From assembly GCA_044356555.1 (NCBI GenBank), contig JBIKWB010000020.1:29279-93278 (forward strand): a stretch of DNA of 64,000 bases, given 5' to 3'. This document shows positions 18,777-27,526 of this stretch, piece by piece (position 1 is the stretch's first letter; each line of letters starts with the position of its first letter). The position numbers were made by a program, and so were the translations under genes. The notes under the pieces were generated by a model. The model worked only from the letters and a program-made list of their open reading frames with translations, did not search any database and was not told the origin of the DNA. This stretch comes from Tous-C4FEB sp044356555 (lineage in GTDB: Bacteria; Verrucomicrobiota; Verrucomicrobiia; Opitutales; Opitutaceae).

Positions 18777-19553
18777 ATGCGCCTTTTTGTTGTCCTGATT
18801 ATCGCCCTCGGGGCGGCCCTGCCGGTCCGTGCGGCCGTGCCGCCGTTGCTCGCGGATGCGATCCAGAAAGTTTTGGCCGATGCGAACCGGTGGGCCTTTA
18901 CCCAGACGATCGTCGAGGAGAACGGGAAGGGCGAAGAGACCAAGCGCACCGTGGTGCGCTACGACCCGTCGAAGACCTACGCGGACCAATACGTCGTCCT
19001 CTCGGTCAACGGCAAACCGCCGAGCGAGAGCGACCGCAGCAAGTATCGCCGCCGCGGCGAGCGTCGCGGCGAGCGGATGGAGAAAGCCGAAAGCGAAGGC
19101 CGCACGGACACCGTCGGCTCCCGCCAATCGCTGGGCGAATTGATGGATCTGGATGGTGCAACCCAAGCGGCCGAAGACCGGACGAGTGTGATGTTCGAAG
19201 TGCCGTTGCGGAAGGAAGGCAACAAGCGGTTGCCGCCGGAAAAGTTTCTCGTGCTGGCGCGGGTGAACAAGACCACGCGGGCGTTCGAGCGCGTCGAGGT
19301 GAAGCTGCGCGAACCGTTGCGGGCGGCACTGGTGGTGAATATCAAGTCGGGCGAAGGCTTGATTGAGTTCAAGAGCGTGGACCCGAAGTTCGCGCCCACG
19401 ATTTCGCGTCTGGAAGGCACCGGAGCTTATTCGATTTTGTTCATACCCGGCGGCCGGAGCTATGAAGTGCGGCATGCTGACTTCAAGCGGGTGAAGCCCT
19501 ACGCCGAGCGTTTCGGCGTCCAGATCGGGACGATGCAGGCGATCGATTTCTAA
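18777..19553 (+). CDS. Secreted protein of unknown function
   Basis: 258 residues. Signal peptide at 1-19 (MRLFVVLIIALGAALPVRA). The mature protein is mostly beta strands and charged turns, with a highly basic stretch near 82-105 (YRRRGERRGERMEKAESEG). The C-terminal part (SGEGLIEFKSVDPKFAPTIS) suggests an outer-membrane or periplasmic scaffold. I do not recognise a named family. The gene is 55 bases after pckG with no terminator seen, so they might be co-transcribed. A palindromic repeat follows 14 bases past the stop. Confidence 0.75.
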   Translation: MRLFVVLIIALGAALPVRAAVPPLLADAIQKVLADANRWAFTQTIVEENGKGEETKRTVVRYDPSKTYADQYVVLSVNGKPPSESDRSKYRRRGERRGERMEKAESEGRTDTVGSRQSLGELMDLDGATQAAEDRTSVMFEVPLRKEGNKRLPPEKFLVLARVNKTTRAFERVEVKLREPLRAALVVNIKSGEGLIEFKSVDPKFAPTISRLEGTGAYSILFIPGGRSYEVRHADFKRVKPYAERFGVQIGTMQAIDF

Positions 19554-19567
19554 GCGGGAATTGGCCG

Positions 19568-19660
19568 GAAGGTGGAGCCCGTTGTCCCTAACGGGCTCAA
19601 TGTCCCTCGCCCTCGCCCAAGCGCGGAAAGCTCGACGGGGACGTCAGGCTCCACCTTCGG
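19568..19660. repeat. Twin-hairpin palindromic element
   Basis: AAGGTGGAGCC (about 19569-19579) and GGCTCCACCTT (19648-19658) are inverted repeats. Inside, GAGCCCGTT (19575-19583) pairs with AACGGGCTC (19590-19598). It lies between the secreted protein and HDOD genes and has no T-run. It is the same kind of object as the other cruciform repeats in this window. Confidence 0.65.
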
Positions 19661-19729
19661 CCTTGCTCTGACGACCGGTGGATTCTCGCTAAAGCGTTGG
19701 CGTCGTTGTGCCGAACGTAGGGGGACGCC

Positions 19730-20578
19730 ATGAACATCTCGCCGAACTCTGTGCTATCCCGGGAAAAGATCGTCACACTCGGCAGCAAGCTGGCGCCCTC
19801 GGCGGCTATACTTGGCCGGCTGCGGCTGCTTTTGGAGGAACCGCGGACCGATACGGACGAGGTGATCAATCTGGTACGGCTGGACCCGGCGCTGACGTTT
19901 CACGTGACGCGGATGAGTAACAGCATCCTGTTTGGGGTGCGGGAGCGTCACGACTCGCTCGACGGAGCGGTCGGGCGAGTGGGTTTTCAAAACATTTACC
20001 GGCTCGTGGGCCTCGCGGCGACGAAGCAGACCTGCCAACGCGATTTGCCCACGTATCGGCTCAAGGCCGGTCGGCTGTGGGAAAACGCCGTCGCGACGGC
20101 GGCGGCCGCCGAAATTTTCGCTTTGCCGGCTGGGATCGATCCGGGGTTGGCCTACGCGACGGGTTTGTTGCGGTCATTGGGACGCGTCGTACTCGATGCG
20201 GTTTCTTGCGACAAATGCTACCCGGGCGAAGCGGAGTGGCCCTTGGTCTCGGACTGGGAGCGCGCGACGTTTGGCGTCACCTCGACCGAAATCACCACCG
20301 TCCTGCTCGATCACTGGCGTTTTCCCAGCGAGCTCGTGGACGGAATCCGTGGGCATCACGATCCCTTTGATGAGCCGTCGTCGAATGTGAGTGCGTGCGT
20401 GTTGAATTTGGCGTGCGGAGTCTCGGCGCGGTTTGGTTTGGATCTGCCGGGCGAAGGCGGTCACTGGCATCGCAGTGAGGCCAAACTCACGCTCGCCAAT
20501 TTCACGGAGCCGATGGTCGAAGACTGCATAGAAAAAGCCTGGGCGCATTACCTCTCGCTCAGCGCGACCGGGGGTTGA
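19730..20578 (+). CDS. HDOD domain signalling protein
   Basis: 282 residues, cytoplasmic. The HDOD domain spans about residues 20-225: LVRLDPALTFHVTRMSNSIL is its signature, followed by SLDGAVGRVGFQNIYRLVGL and later DHWRFPSELVDGIRGHH. HDOD domains are HD-related but normally lack phosphohydrolase residues and act as scaffolds in signalling, such as motility, cyclic-di-GMP or stress responses. No receiver, GGDEF or EAL domain is attached, so this is a stand-alone HDOD protein. It precedes the tRNA by 150 bases, which hold no gene. The partner and the pathway cannot be deduced. Confidence 0.9.
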   Translation: MNISPNSVLSREKIVTLGSKLAPSAAILGRLRLLLEEPRTDTDEVINLVRLDPALTFHVTRMSNSILFGVRERHDSLDGAVGRVGFQNIYRLVGLAATKQTCQRDLPTYRLKAGRLWENAVATAAAAEIFALPAGIDPGLAYATGLLRSLGRVVLDAVSCDKCYPGEAEWPLVSDWERATFGVTSTEITTVLLDHWRFPSELVDGIRGHHDPFDEPSSNVSACVLNLACGVSARFGLDLPGEGGHWHRSEAKLTLANFTEPMVEDCIEKAWAHYLSLSATGG

Positions 20579-20728
20579 GGGCGGCTCGGCAGGCTGCGGC
20601 TGCTTGGATTGAGGAGGGCCGACTGCTGCGATGCGCGAGGGCGTTCGCCCGAGGAGTGTTTTGAATTCCCGATTCGCGCACTCGACATATCCGGAGTGAG
20701 GCCTAATTTCTGCGCAGTCAGATTTTGT

Positions 20729-20805
20729 GGACTCGTAGCTCAGCTGGATAGAGCGCTTGGCTTCGAACCAAGAGGTCGGGGGTTCGAATCCCTCCGGGTC
20801 TACCA
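20729..20805 (+). tRNA. tRNA-Arg (anticodon TCG)
   Basis: A complete cloverleaf: acceptor GGACTCG pairs with CGGGTCT (two G-U pairs), discriminator A and an encoded CCA at 20803-20805. The D arm is GCTC/GAGC; the anticodon stem CTTGG/CCAAG encloses CTTCGAA with anticodon TCG, reading Arg CGA; the T arm contains TTCGAAT. Genes with CCA encoded are common in bacteria. Confidence 0.95.
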
Positions 20806-20917
20806 CGCCGCCGTTTTGCGCCGCAGATGGGCGAGTCGGCGGAGCCGCCTCGCGAGTGCTAGATCGAACTGGCTCCCGGCCTTTTTGGGACGGAAAATGA
20901 TCGGGTGGTAAGCGCTC

Positions 20918-22222
20918 TTACTTGGACTCCGGCCAGGGGTCGCGGGCGAGGATTTGGGCGGCGAGGCGGTGGGCGCTGTGCAGGCCGTCTTCGTGGAAGC
21001 CGTGGCGTTGCCAGGCGCCGGCGTAAAATGTCTCGGTGGTGCCGAGCGCGGCTTGGTTGAGCGCGGGGAGTTCGGCTTGGGCGGCGGTCGCGGCGAGGCT
21101 GAAGAGCGGGTGGTCGTAGGCGATGCGCTTCAGGACCTTGGCGGGGTTGATCGACTCGGGGCGGTTGATGGTGACGAAGTAGTTTTCACGGTCACTCACG
21201 CCTTGGAGTTTGTTCATCCAATAGTGCGTGGCGGTGGAGACGGCTCCGGCCGAATCGCGGGCAATCTCGTAGTTCCACGCCGACCACGCGAGGCGGGTGC
21301 GGGGCATGACCGACGCGTCGGTGTGCAGCGTGGCGGTGTTGGGCTGGTAGTGGAAGGCGGAGAGGAGGCGGTGTTCGGCGTCGGTGGGGTTTTGCAGGAG
21401 GCGGAGCGCTTGGTCGCCGTGGCAGGCGAGGACCACTTTTTCAAAAGTATGCGCGGTCCCGGTGGCCGTGGTCACGGTGACGCCACGCGGGGTGCGGATG
21501 ACGCCGCTGGCGGCGGAGTTGAGACGGATTTTTTGGGCGAAAGGCGCGGTGAGCGGGGCGATGTAGCTCTTGGCGCCGCCCTCGACAGTCCACCATTGGT
21601 GTTGGGTGCTGAGGCCGAGGAAGCCGTGGTTGTGAAAAAAGCGGAGGAGGGCGGCGGCAGGGAAGGCCAACATCTTTTCCGGCGGCGTGCTCCACACGGC
21701 GGAGCTCATCGGCACGAGGTAGAGGTCGAAGAAATCGGTGCCGTAGCCGCGGCGTTTGACGTAGTCACCGAGCGTTTCGGTGAAAACGGGCGAGGCCGGA
21801 TCGGCGAGGGCGGCGACGGCTTCTTGGTTAAAGCGGTTGATCGCAAACAGCATCCGGTAAAAGCGCGGCCGGAAGAGGTTTTTGCGCTGGGCAAACAGGT
21901 GGTTGACCGAAGAGCCGCAGAATTCGAGCCCGCTATCGCCGTGGCGGACGCTGAACGACATGTCGGTCTTCTTTGTGGCGACGCCGAGCTCGCGGAAGAG
22001 TCGGGTGAGGAGCGGATAAGTCGCGTGGTTAAACACCATGAAGCCGGTGTCGATGGGCACCGTGCGCCCGGTGCCGGGCTCCCGGGCGGTGACCGTGTTG
22101 GTGTGGCCACCGATGTAGTCGGCGGCCTCAAACAGCGTGAGGTCAAAGTCGCGTTGCAAGAAGTGAGCACAGCCGAGACCGGCGATGCCGGTGCCGATGA
22201 TGGCGAGACGGGGTTGGGACAT
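20918..22222 (-). CDS. FAD-dependent amine-oxidase-like oxidoreductase (COG2907 type)
   Basis: 434 residues. Starts MSQPRLAIIGTGIAGLGCAH: GxGxxG at 10-15 is the dinucleotide-binding turn for FAD. Then FEAADYIGGHTNTV fits the second FAD motif (E-x5-GGH), and the C-terminal part has family sequences YFVTINRPE and TFYAGAWQRHGFHEDGL. This type of flavoprotein is often encoded with DUF1365 and cyclopropane-fatty-acid synthase genes and is thought to modify fatty-acyl chains in the membrane. Here the neighbour (146 bases upstream, same strand) is an acyl desaturase, which supports a lipid role. The terminator between them suggests separate transcription. Confidence 0.88.
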   Translation of the reverse strand: MSQPRLAIIGTGIAGLGCAHFLQRDFDLTLFEAADYIGGHTNTVTAREPGTGRTVPIDTGFMVFNHATYPLLTRLFRELGVATKKTDMSFSVRHGDSGLEFCGSSVNHLFAQRKNLFRPRFYRMLFAINRFNQEAVAALADPASPVFTETLGDYVKRRGYGTDFFDLYLVPMSSAVWSTPPEKMLAFPAAALLRFFHNHGFLGLSTQHQWWTVEGGAKSYIAPLTAPFAQKIRLNSAASGVIRTPRGVTVTTATGTAHTFEKVVLACHGDQALRLLQNPTDAEHRLLSAFHYQPNTATLHTDASVMPRTRLAWSAWNYEIARDSAGAVSTATHYWMNKLQGVSDRENYFVTINRPESINPAKVLKRIAYDHPLFSLAATAAQAELPALNQAALGTTETFYAGAWQRHGFHEDGLHSAHRLAAQILARDPWPESK

Positions 22223-22313
22223 GGTAACGAGCGAGTGGAGCGAACGTGGGCGTGGAGGTGCTACGAAAGACTCCGGTGATTGGATGGGTGACAGCGACCG
22301 GATGACAAAAAGT

Positions 22314-22343
22314 AAAAAACCCGAAGCGGAGAAGCTTCGGGTT
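22314..22343 (-). terminator. Rho-independent terminator of the desaturase gene
   Basis: On the minus strand, AACCCGAAGC pairs with GCTTCGGGTT around a short loop and is followed by a run of T (A22314-22319 on the plus strand). It lies 25 bases past the desaturase stop codon. Confidence 0.85.
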
Positions 22344-22367
22344 GGAAGAGAACGTAGCCCGTCGGCC

Positions 22368-23588
22368 TTAGGCCGAAGGGGGTTGATTGCCGGTCGGCGG
22401 GGTCGGCTTCACGGCGTTCATGCCGTGGGCCTCTTCGCTGAGATCCTTCCGAATGGCGGGGCCTTCGGCCTTCTTCGGGGCGACGACATTGGACGAGGTG
22501 GCGGTGGCGACAGCCATCGCGGTGGCGACGGGCACGATGCGGCGGAGGGACGAATAGTCGTGGCCGGCGGCGTGATGGGCGGCGCGTTGGGCGCTGGCGG
22601 CGGCGACGGAGGCGTGGTGATCGGCGTGCGCTCCCTCGTCGAGAATCGACTGGGGCACGGGCTTGAGGCCCCAGATCAGACCGGTCCAAGACATCATCTT
22701 GAGACCGTAGTAAGTGGGATCAATTTCCCACCAATAGAATCCGTTGCGGGTGCAGCTCTGGAAGCGGTGGTGGTTGTTGTGCCAGCCTTCGCCGAGGGTG
22801 ATGAGAGTGAGGATAAAGCTGTTGCGGGAATCGTCGTCGGTCTTGAAGCGACGTTTGCCCATGAGGTGGGCCATCGAATTGATGCAAGCGGTGCCGTGGA
22901 AGAGGACGGTGGTGCTGATGAAGAAACCCCAGACGAGCAGTTGCGGGCCGTTGGTGCCGAGGCCGGGGGCGTAGGCTTCGAGGGCGACACCCGTTAGGAA
23001 GATGGAAGTCGCGAAGAGGATCGGGACGACGAGGTCGAAGCGGTTGAGCCAGACGAGCTCGGGGAATTTCGCGAGGTCCTTGATCTTGGAGTAATCGGTC
23101 GGGAAATTACGGCGGCTGGTGATCCAGCCGATGTGGGACCAAATGAAACCATGGACGTGGGGCGAGTGTGCGTCCTCGGGGTCGTCCGAGTGCTGGTGGT
23201 GGTGGCGGTGATGGTAGGCCCACCAGAGTGAGCCGCGTTGCACGGTGGTGCCGGCCCAGAGAGCGAGAAAGAACTGGCCGACGCGCGAGGTGCTGTAGGT
23301 TTTGTGGGAGAAGTAGCGGTGATGAATGCCGGTGACGGCGAACATCCGGATGAAATAGAGCGCGACCGCGGTCCAGACGGCAAAGGGGCTCCAACCCACC
23401 CAAATCACCGCGAAGCAGGCGAGGTGCAGAATGACGAACGGCATCACCCGGACCAGATCAACCCGGTCGGGTTCGTTGCGCATTTTTTCGGCGCCGTCCG
23501 GGCAGTAGTCGGAATCGATCCACTGCGTGAGGGCGGTGGTGATCCGACTGAGGAGGCTAGGGCGTGGTGCGGAGATGGACTCTGGCAT
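22368..23588 (-). CDS. Acyl-CoA / acyl-lipid delta-9-type fatty acid desaturase
   Basis: 406 residues, inner-membrane di-iron enzyme introducing a double bond into a saturated acyl chain with O2 and electrons. All three histidine boxes are there: HHRYFSH (89-95), HHRHHH (126-131) and HNNHH (270-274), with four hydrophobic helices between. The spacing fits the stearoyl-CoA desaturase group. The last ~80 residues are a low-complexity His/Ala-rich tail (ADHHASVAAASAQRAAHHAA and more) beyond the normal end, with no known role. No electron donor gene is adjacent, though the FAD oxidoreductase downstream could act in the same lipid pathway (inference). Its terminator follows directly. Confidence 0.93.
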   Translation of the reverse strand: MPESISAPRPSLLSRITTALTQWIDSDYCPDGAEKMRNEPDRVDLVRVMPFVILHLACFAVIWVGWSPFAVWTAVALYFIRMFAVTGIHHRYFSHKTYSTSRVGQFFLALWAGTTVQRGSLWWAYHHRHHHQHSDDPEDAHSPHVHGFIWSHIGWITSRRNFPTDYSKIKDLAKFPELVWLNRFDLVVPILFATSIFLTGVALEAYAPGLGTNGPQLLVWGFFISTTVLFHGTACINSMAHLMGKRRFKTDDDSRNSFILTLITLGEGWHNNHHRFQSCTRNGFYWWEIDPTYYGLKMMSWTGLIWGLKPVPQSILDEGAHADHHASVAAASAQRAAHHAAGHDYSSLRRIVPVATAMAVATATSSNVVAPKKAEGPAIRKDLSEEAHGMNAVKPTPPTGNQPPSA

Positions 23589-23724
23589 AAAAAATTTGAT
23601 TCAAGCGAACGAAGCGAGAGACGTAGCCGCAAGCCGCGTTTCGAAGAATACGGTAAAATTATTCCGAATTGAAATTTGAACGAAATGGCCCGTGAAAATC
23701 CCGCGGCGGAAAGGGGCGCGGTGG

Positions 23725-25920
23725 TCACACGGGCGGACGGGCCGCGACGGAACTGCCGGCGCGACTGAAGCGGTGGTTGACGGCGCGACTTTGATCGGGG
23801 GTGAGCATCGGCAGCGGCGGGAGCGTGTCGGTTTTGGCGGTGGCGAGTTGCGTCCGGCAGAGGGCGCGAAACGTGTCCCAACGCTCGGCCAGAAAGAGTT
23901 CGGCTTGGGCGCGGCGGTCTTGCCGCGTGGCGATGTCGGGGGCGAGCGTGATGGGCGCGGAGCGGGCCGTCTGGCGGAGCAGGCTGCGCCACTCGGTGAG
24001 GAGCCGATCCACATCACCGCGGCCGGCGAATTCCTGGGCATCGACGACGAGGCGCGGGGACTCATGGGTTGCGATGATGGCTGAGACGACCTCGCTGCCG
24101 CCAAAGCCATAGCCCGGCGGGAGGCCTTCGTGGAGGTAGCCCTCGATGGTCGCGCGGCGATAGGTGCGTTCGCAAATGGCGGCGAGGCGACCGAGGCGGC
24201 GCGGGTTGGTGCCCGTGAAGCGGTCCGCGGAGAAGAGATTGGCGCAGTCGAAAAGCAGGGCGTCGAGCGGGTAGCGCCGGTCCTCGAGCGCGGCGGCGAG
24301 GGCGAGACCCTCGGGGCCGAGGTAGCACGCCACGATGGCGCCGCGGGCGGTGAGTTGGAGCTCGCGGTCGAGGACGCCGGCGCGTTGCCAGTGCCAGAGC
24401 GGGGTGGGTTGGATGGAGAACGAAAGACACTCGGCGCGATGCAGACAGGTGAGGCAGCCGGGAAACGGATCGCGTTCGCGGCGGACGAGTCGGGCGCGGC
24501 CGGTATCGGTGCGGTGGTGACACGGCAGTTCGGTGCCGGGGGGAAGCGCGGAGGTTTTTTCGGCACCGAAGACGACGGGGGTATCGGTGAAGAAACGTTG
24601 CGCGCTGGCCGCGGCCAGCGCGGCGGTGGGGGCGCCGGGAAAAAGTTGGCGGAGAAAAAATGCCCACGGGAGAGGCGCGGCGCGTTTGAGGCGGAGCGGG
24701 GCTGCGCGGCGGAGTCGGGGCGTCGAGCTGCTCGCGAGGACGTAGCCGAATTCATCGAGCCCGCGGCGACCGGCGCGTCCGACCATCTGGAGGAGATCGT
24801 GGGGTGGGATTTCGTGCTCGATGGGGCCGAGATTAAAATGCGACGCGGTGATGAGGACGGAGCGGAGCGAGAAATTGATCCCGGCGCTGAGGCCGAGGGT
24901 GGCGAAGACGGCGCGGAGCTGCCCGGCCTTCGCCAAGGGCTCGATCAGGCCGGCGCGTTGAGCGTAGGCGAGGCCGCTATGATGGAATGCGACGCGTTGA
25001 CGGAGGAGTTTGGTGAGGGCGGGGCCGGCGAGTTGCTCCTGCTCGGGGGTGAGCGCGAGGGGCGCGGCGAGTGGCACCTCCCGGGCGAACTGGCGTGCGA
25101 GCCGTTCGGCGTCGTGGCGATGCGGGGCGAAAATGAGCACGGGGCCCAAGCCCTCGCGCAGCGCGCCCGCGATGCGGCGCGACCAAAAGCCCTCGATGGT
25201 GCGGGGAAGACCCGCGATCAAGTCGTCCACTTCGACTTCTTCGAGCGGCACGGGGCGTTCTTTATGGGATACGACTTCGACCGTGCGGCCCAAGCGGCGG
25301 AGCCAAGTCGCGACATCGGCGGGATTGGCGACGGCACCGGAGAGCAGAAGCAGTTGGAGCCCGGGGGGCGCAGCGAGCAGGGCGCCCTCGTAGTGGTTGC
25401 CGCGGGCGGAGTCGGCGAGCCAGTGGTATTCGTCGACGACGAGCAGTTGAAACGGCGGCAAATCGTCGGCCCGGGGTGCGAGTGGGTTGGGGGCGGCGAT
25501 TTGGCTTTGGACGGCTTCGAGGGTCGCGACGATCAAGGGGGCGGTCGGATCGATGGTGACGTCGCCCGTGATGATACCCACGCGCCAGCCGCGGGCGCGC
25601 CATTCGGCGTATTTGTCGTTGGCGAGCGCTCGGGTGGGGACGGTGAAAAGGGCGCGGCGGGCAAAGTTGGTCTGCTCGATCCAGCGTTCGAAAACGTAGG
25701 TTTTTCCGGCCCCGGTGGGTGCGTCGATGACGACATCGCGGCCGGCATCAAGGGCGCGGATGGCATCAGCCTGCCAGCGGTCCGGCAGGACAAGTTTTTG
25801 AAGTCCGGCGAAGGCGTCGGTCAGCACAGTGAGTGACGGTGTTCGGCGCGGGCCGGCGGTCAAATCCCGGACGCGCTTCGCGGTTTTACGGCGGACTTGA
25901 AACAGGAAGCGAGGGAACAT
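23725..25920 (-). CDS. SKI2-like DEAD/DEAH-box helicase with a four-cysteine cluster
   Basis: 731 residues. Motor motifs: APTGAGKT (67-74), VVDEYHW with DEYH at 163-166, SGAVAN (motif III, 194-199), SAGINF (motif V region) and QMVGRAGRRG (378-387, motif VI). The wording matches the SKI2/Hel308-like branch of superfamily 2, which unwinds RNA or DNA. Residues 467-498 hold C467-x21-C489-x2-C492-x5-C498. The CxxCx5C end resembles the iron-sulphur Cys layout of Cas4/AddB nucleases, so an Fe-S cluster or zinc site is likely; this is an inference. The N-terminal ~40 residues are weak and a later start is possible. It stands alone, 136 bases from the desaturase. Confidence 0.88.
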   Translation of the reverse strand: MFPRFLFQVRRKTAKRVRDLTAGPRRTPSLTVLTDAFAGLQKLVLPDRWQADAIRALDAGRDVVIDAPTGAGKTYVFERWIEQTNFARRALFTVPTRALANDKYAEWRARGWRVGIITGDVTIDPTAPLIVATLEAVQSQIAAPNPLAPRADDLPPFQLLVVDEYHWLADSARGNHYEGALLAAPPGLQLLLLSGAVANPADVATWLRRLGRTVEVVSHKERPVPLEEVEVDDLIAGLPRTIEGFWSRRIAGALREGLGPVLIFAPHRHDAERLARQFAREVPLAAPLALTPEQEQLAGPALTKLLRQRVAFHHSGLAYAQRAGLIEPLAKAGQLRAVFATLGLSAGINFSLRSVLITASHFNLGPIEHEIPPHDLLQMVGRAGRRGLDEFGYVLASSSTPRLRRAAPLRLKRAAPLPWAFFLRQLFPGAPTAALAAASAQRFFTDTPVVFGAEKTSALPPGTELPCHHRTDTGRARLVRRERDPFPGCLTCLHRAECLSFSIQPTPLWHWQRAGVLDRELQLTARGAIVACYLGPEGLALAAALEDRRYPLDALLFDCANLFSADRFTGTNPRRLGRLAAICERTYRRATIEGYLHEGLPPGYGFGGSEVVSAIIATHESPRLVVDAQEFAGRGDVDRLLTEWRSLLRQTARSAPITLAPDIATRQDRRAQAELFLAERWDTFRALCRTQLATAKTDTLPPLPMLTPDQSRAVNHRFSRAGSSVAARPPV

Positions 25921-26288
25921 TCCTCCTCGGATTGGCTCCGATGGGTAACGTGGCGGACCGCCGGCAATTTGTAACTTTTTGGCGGGCCCGGGGTTTTCGC
26001 TCTAGCAAATTCAATTTTCAGGTCTCATGTTCTTCCGTTCGCCAGATACCAAACCAAACCAATGATAGCTGCCTTGATCGTGATTACACTCTTAACTGCC
26101 CTCGTGGCCACCGAGCCCGACACGCCCGCACCGGGCCGGGCTCCGGAGCCGGACCCCTCGTGTCCGCTGGGAAAAAAATAGACGGAGAACGGGCGGAGAA
26201 GCTTAATCTATCCGGCCGCCGGGCGATTTGAAATTATGCGGACCGGTCGCCTGATTGGGCGTGCCGCGTGCTCTCGGGTGCTGCCTTG
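25921..26288. other. Intergenic stretch between helicase and MFS genes
   Basis: This 368-base gap between divergent genes is less GC-rich than its surroundings in its first half. Besides the possible small gene at 26062-26181, I see no gene, palindrome or tRNA. Promoters of both flanking genes should lie here; I could not pick them out with confidence. Confidence 0.4.
26062..26181 (+). CDS. Possible 39-residue small membrane or secreted peptide
   Basis: ATG at 26062 to TAG at 26181. The peptide begins MIAALIVITLLTALVA, a hydrophobic segment long enough to be a signal or anchor, followed by a Pro/Glu-rich tail (TEPDTPAPGRAPEPDP) and one cysteine near the end. No clear ribosome site and no family recognised. 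Its composition is gene-like, but at this length chance cannot be excluded. Confidence 0.3.
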   Translation: MIAALIVITLLTALVATEPDTPAPGRAPEPDPSCPLGKK

Positions 26289-27524
26289 ATGTCGGCTCTA
26301 CCACATTTCCTTCGGGCGCTCGGTGGTCGCAACTACCGCGTCTATTTTGCGGGACAGTGCGTGTCGTTGTTGGGCAATTGGATGACGACGACGGCGGCCC
26401 TGTGGCTCGCCTATCACCTTTCGGGGAGCCCGTTTACCGTGGGGATGGTGGCGTTTGCGAGTCAGATTCCTGTGCTGGTGTGCGCGCCGTTTTTCGGGGT
26501 TTGGGTGGACCGGGTGGATTCGTTGCAGCTCGTGCGTTGGGCGCAGGTTTTGGCGATGGCCCAGTCGGCGGCTTTGGCGGTCTTTACGTTTTCCGGGCAC
26601 ATGACGGTGCCGTTGCTGCTCGGGCTTTGTTTCGTGCAGGGATTCATTAACGCCCTCGATTGGCCGGCGCGGCAGGCCCTGGTGTTCCGGTTGGCCGGCG
26701 ACCGGGCGGTGTTGGACAACGTCATCGCGCTCAACTCGATCACGTTTAATCTCTGCCGGTTGGTCGGTCCGGCGATCGGGGGGCTGCTGATCGCGGCGTG
26801 GGGCCCGGGGGTCGTCTTTGCCTTGGATGCGGTGAGTTATTTGGCGGTGCTCGCGGCACTCGCGGCCGTGCGGCTGGCCCCGCCGGTCAAGCGGCTGCGG
26901 GTGGCGCATCCGTTGGTGGAACTGCGTGACGCGGTGCGCTATGCTTGGGCGCACCCGACAATCCGGCGCGTGTTGTCGGTGGTGCCGATAATCGGGCTCG
27001 TGGGCTTCGCCCATACGGTTCTCGCGCCGGTTTTTGCCCGCGATCTTTTTGGCGGTGATGCGCGCACGCTCGGCTTTTTGCTTTCGGCGACGGGCGCGGG
27101 CTCGTTGGCGGCCGGGATTTGGCTGAGTCTGGGGCGAAGCGCGGAAGGAATGGCGCGGGTGGTGGCCTGGGGCGCGTTGATCGGCGGGACGGGATTGGCC
27201 GTGATGGCCGCGCATTCCTCGTTGGCCTTGGCGCTGGTATGCTACGGGGCAGCCGGGTGCGGCGCGGCCTTGGTGATGGTGCCGAGCAATACGATTTTGC
27301 AGTCGAACGTGGATGACGACAAACGCGGCCGGGTGATGGCGCTCTTTACGATGGGGCAGAGTCTTTATCCGGTGGGCAGCCTGTTGATCGGAGCGCTGGC
27401 TGAGGGGGTGGGGCCGAAGGTGGCGGTCGCGGTATGCGGTGTGGTGTGCATCGCGACAGCGGCGACGTTTTGGCGGGCGAGCGGCTTGGCGATGGCCGGC
27501 GGGCGGCACGGATCGCCGCCCTAA
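26289..27524 (+). CDS. MFS transporter (MFS_3 / EntS-like exporter)
   Basis: 411 residues from the ATG at 26289; a GTG at 26268 is in frame. Twelve hydrophobic segments. The opening RALGGRNYRVYFAGQCVSLL and LLGNWMTTTAALWLAYHLSG is the signature start of the MFS_3 family (enterobactin exporter EntS, macrolide exporters). The loop between helices 2 and 3 carries GVWVDRVD in place of the usual G-x-x-x-D-R. It is an inner-membrane proton-driven exporter; the substrate is unknown. No siderophore genes are near. Its stop lies two bases from that of the convergent TonB-C gene, so no separate terminator exists between them. Confidence 0.9.
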   Translation: MSALPHFLRALGGRNYRVYFAGQCVSLLGNWMTTTAALWLAYHLSGSPFTVGMVAFASQIPVLVCAPFFGVWVDRVDSLQLVRWAQVLAMAQSAALAVFTFSGHMTVPLLLGLCFVQGFINALDWPARQALVFRLAGDRAVLDNVIALNSITFNLCRLVGPAIGGLLIAAWGPGVVFALDAVSYLAVLAALAAVRLAPPVKRLRVAHPLVELRDAVRYAWAHPTIRRVLSVVPIIGLVGFAHTVLAPVFARDLFGGDARTLGFLLSATGAGSLAAGIWLSLGRSAEGMARVVAWGALIGGTGLAVMAAHSSLALALVCYGAAGCGAALVMVPSNTILQSNVDDDKRGRVMALFTMGQSLYPVGSLLIGALAEGVGPKVAVAVCGVVCIATAATFWRASGLAMAGGRHGSPP

Positions 27525-27526
27525 AA

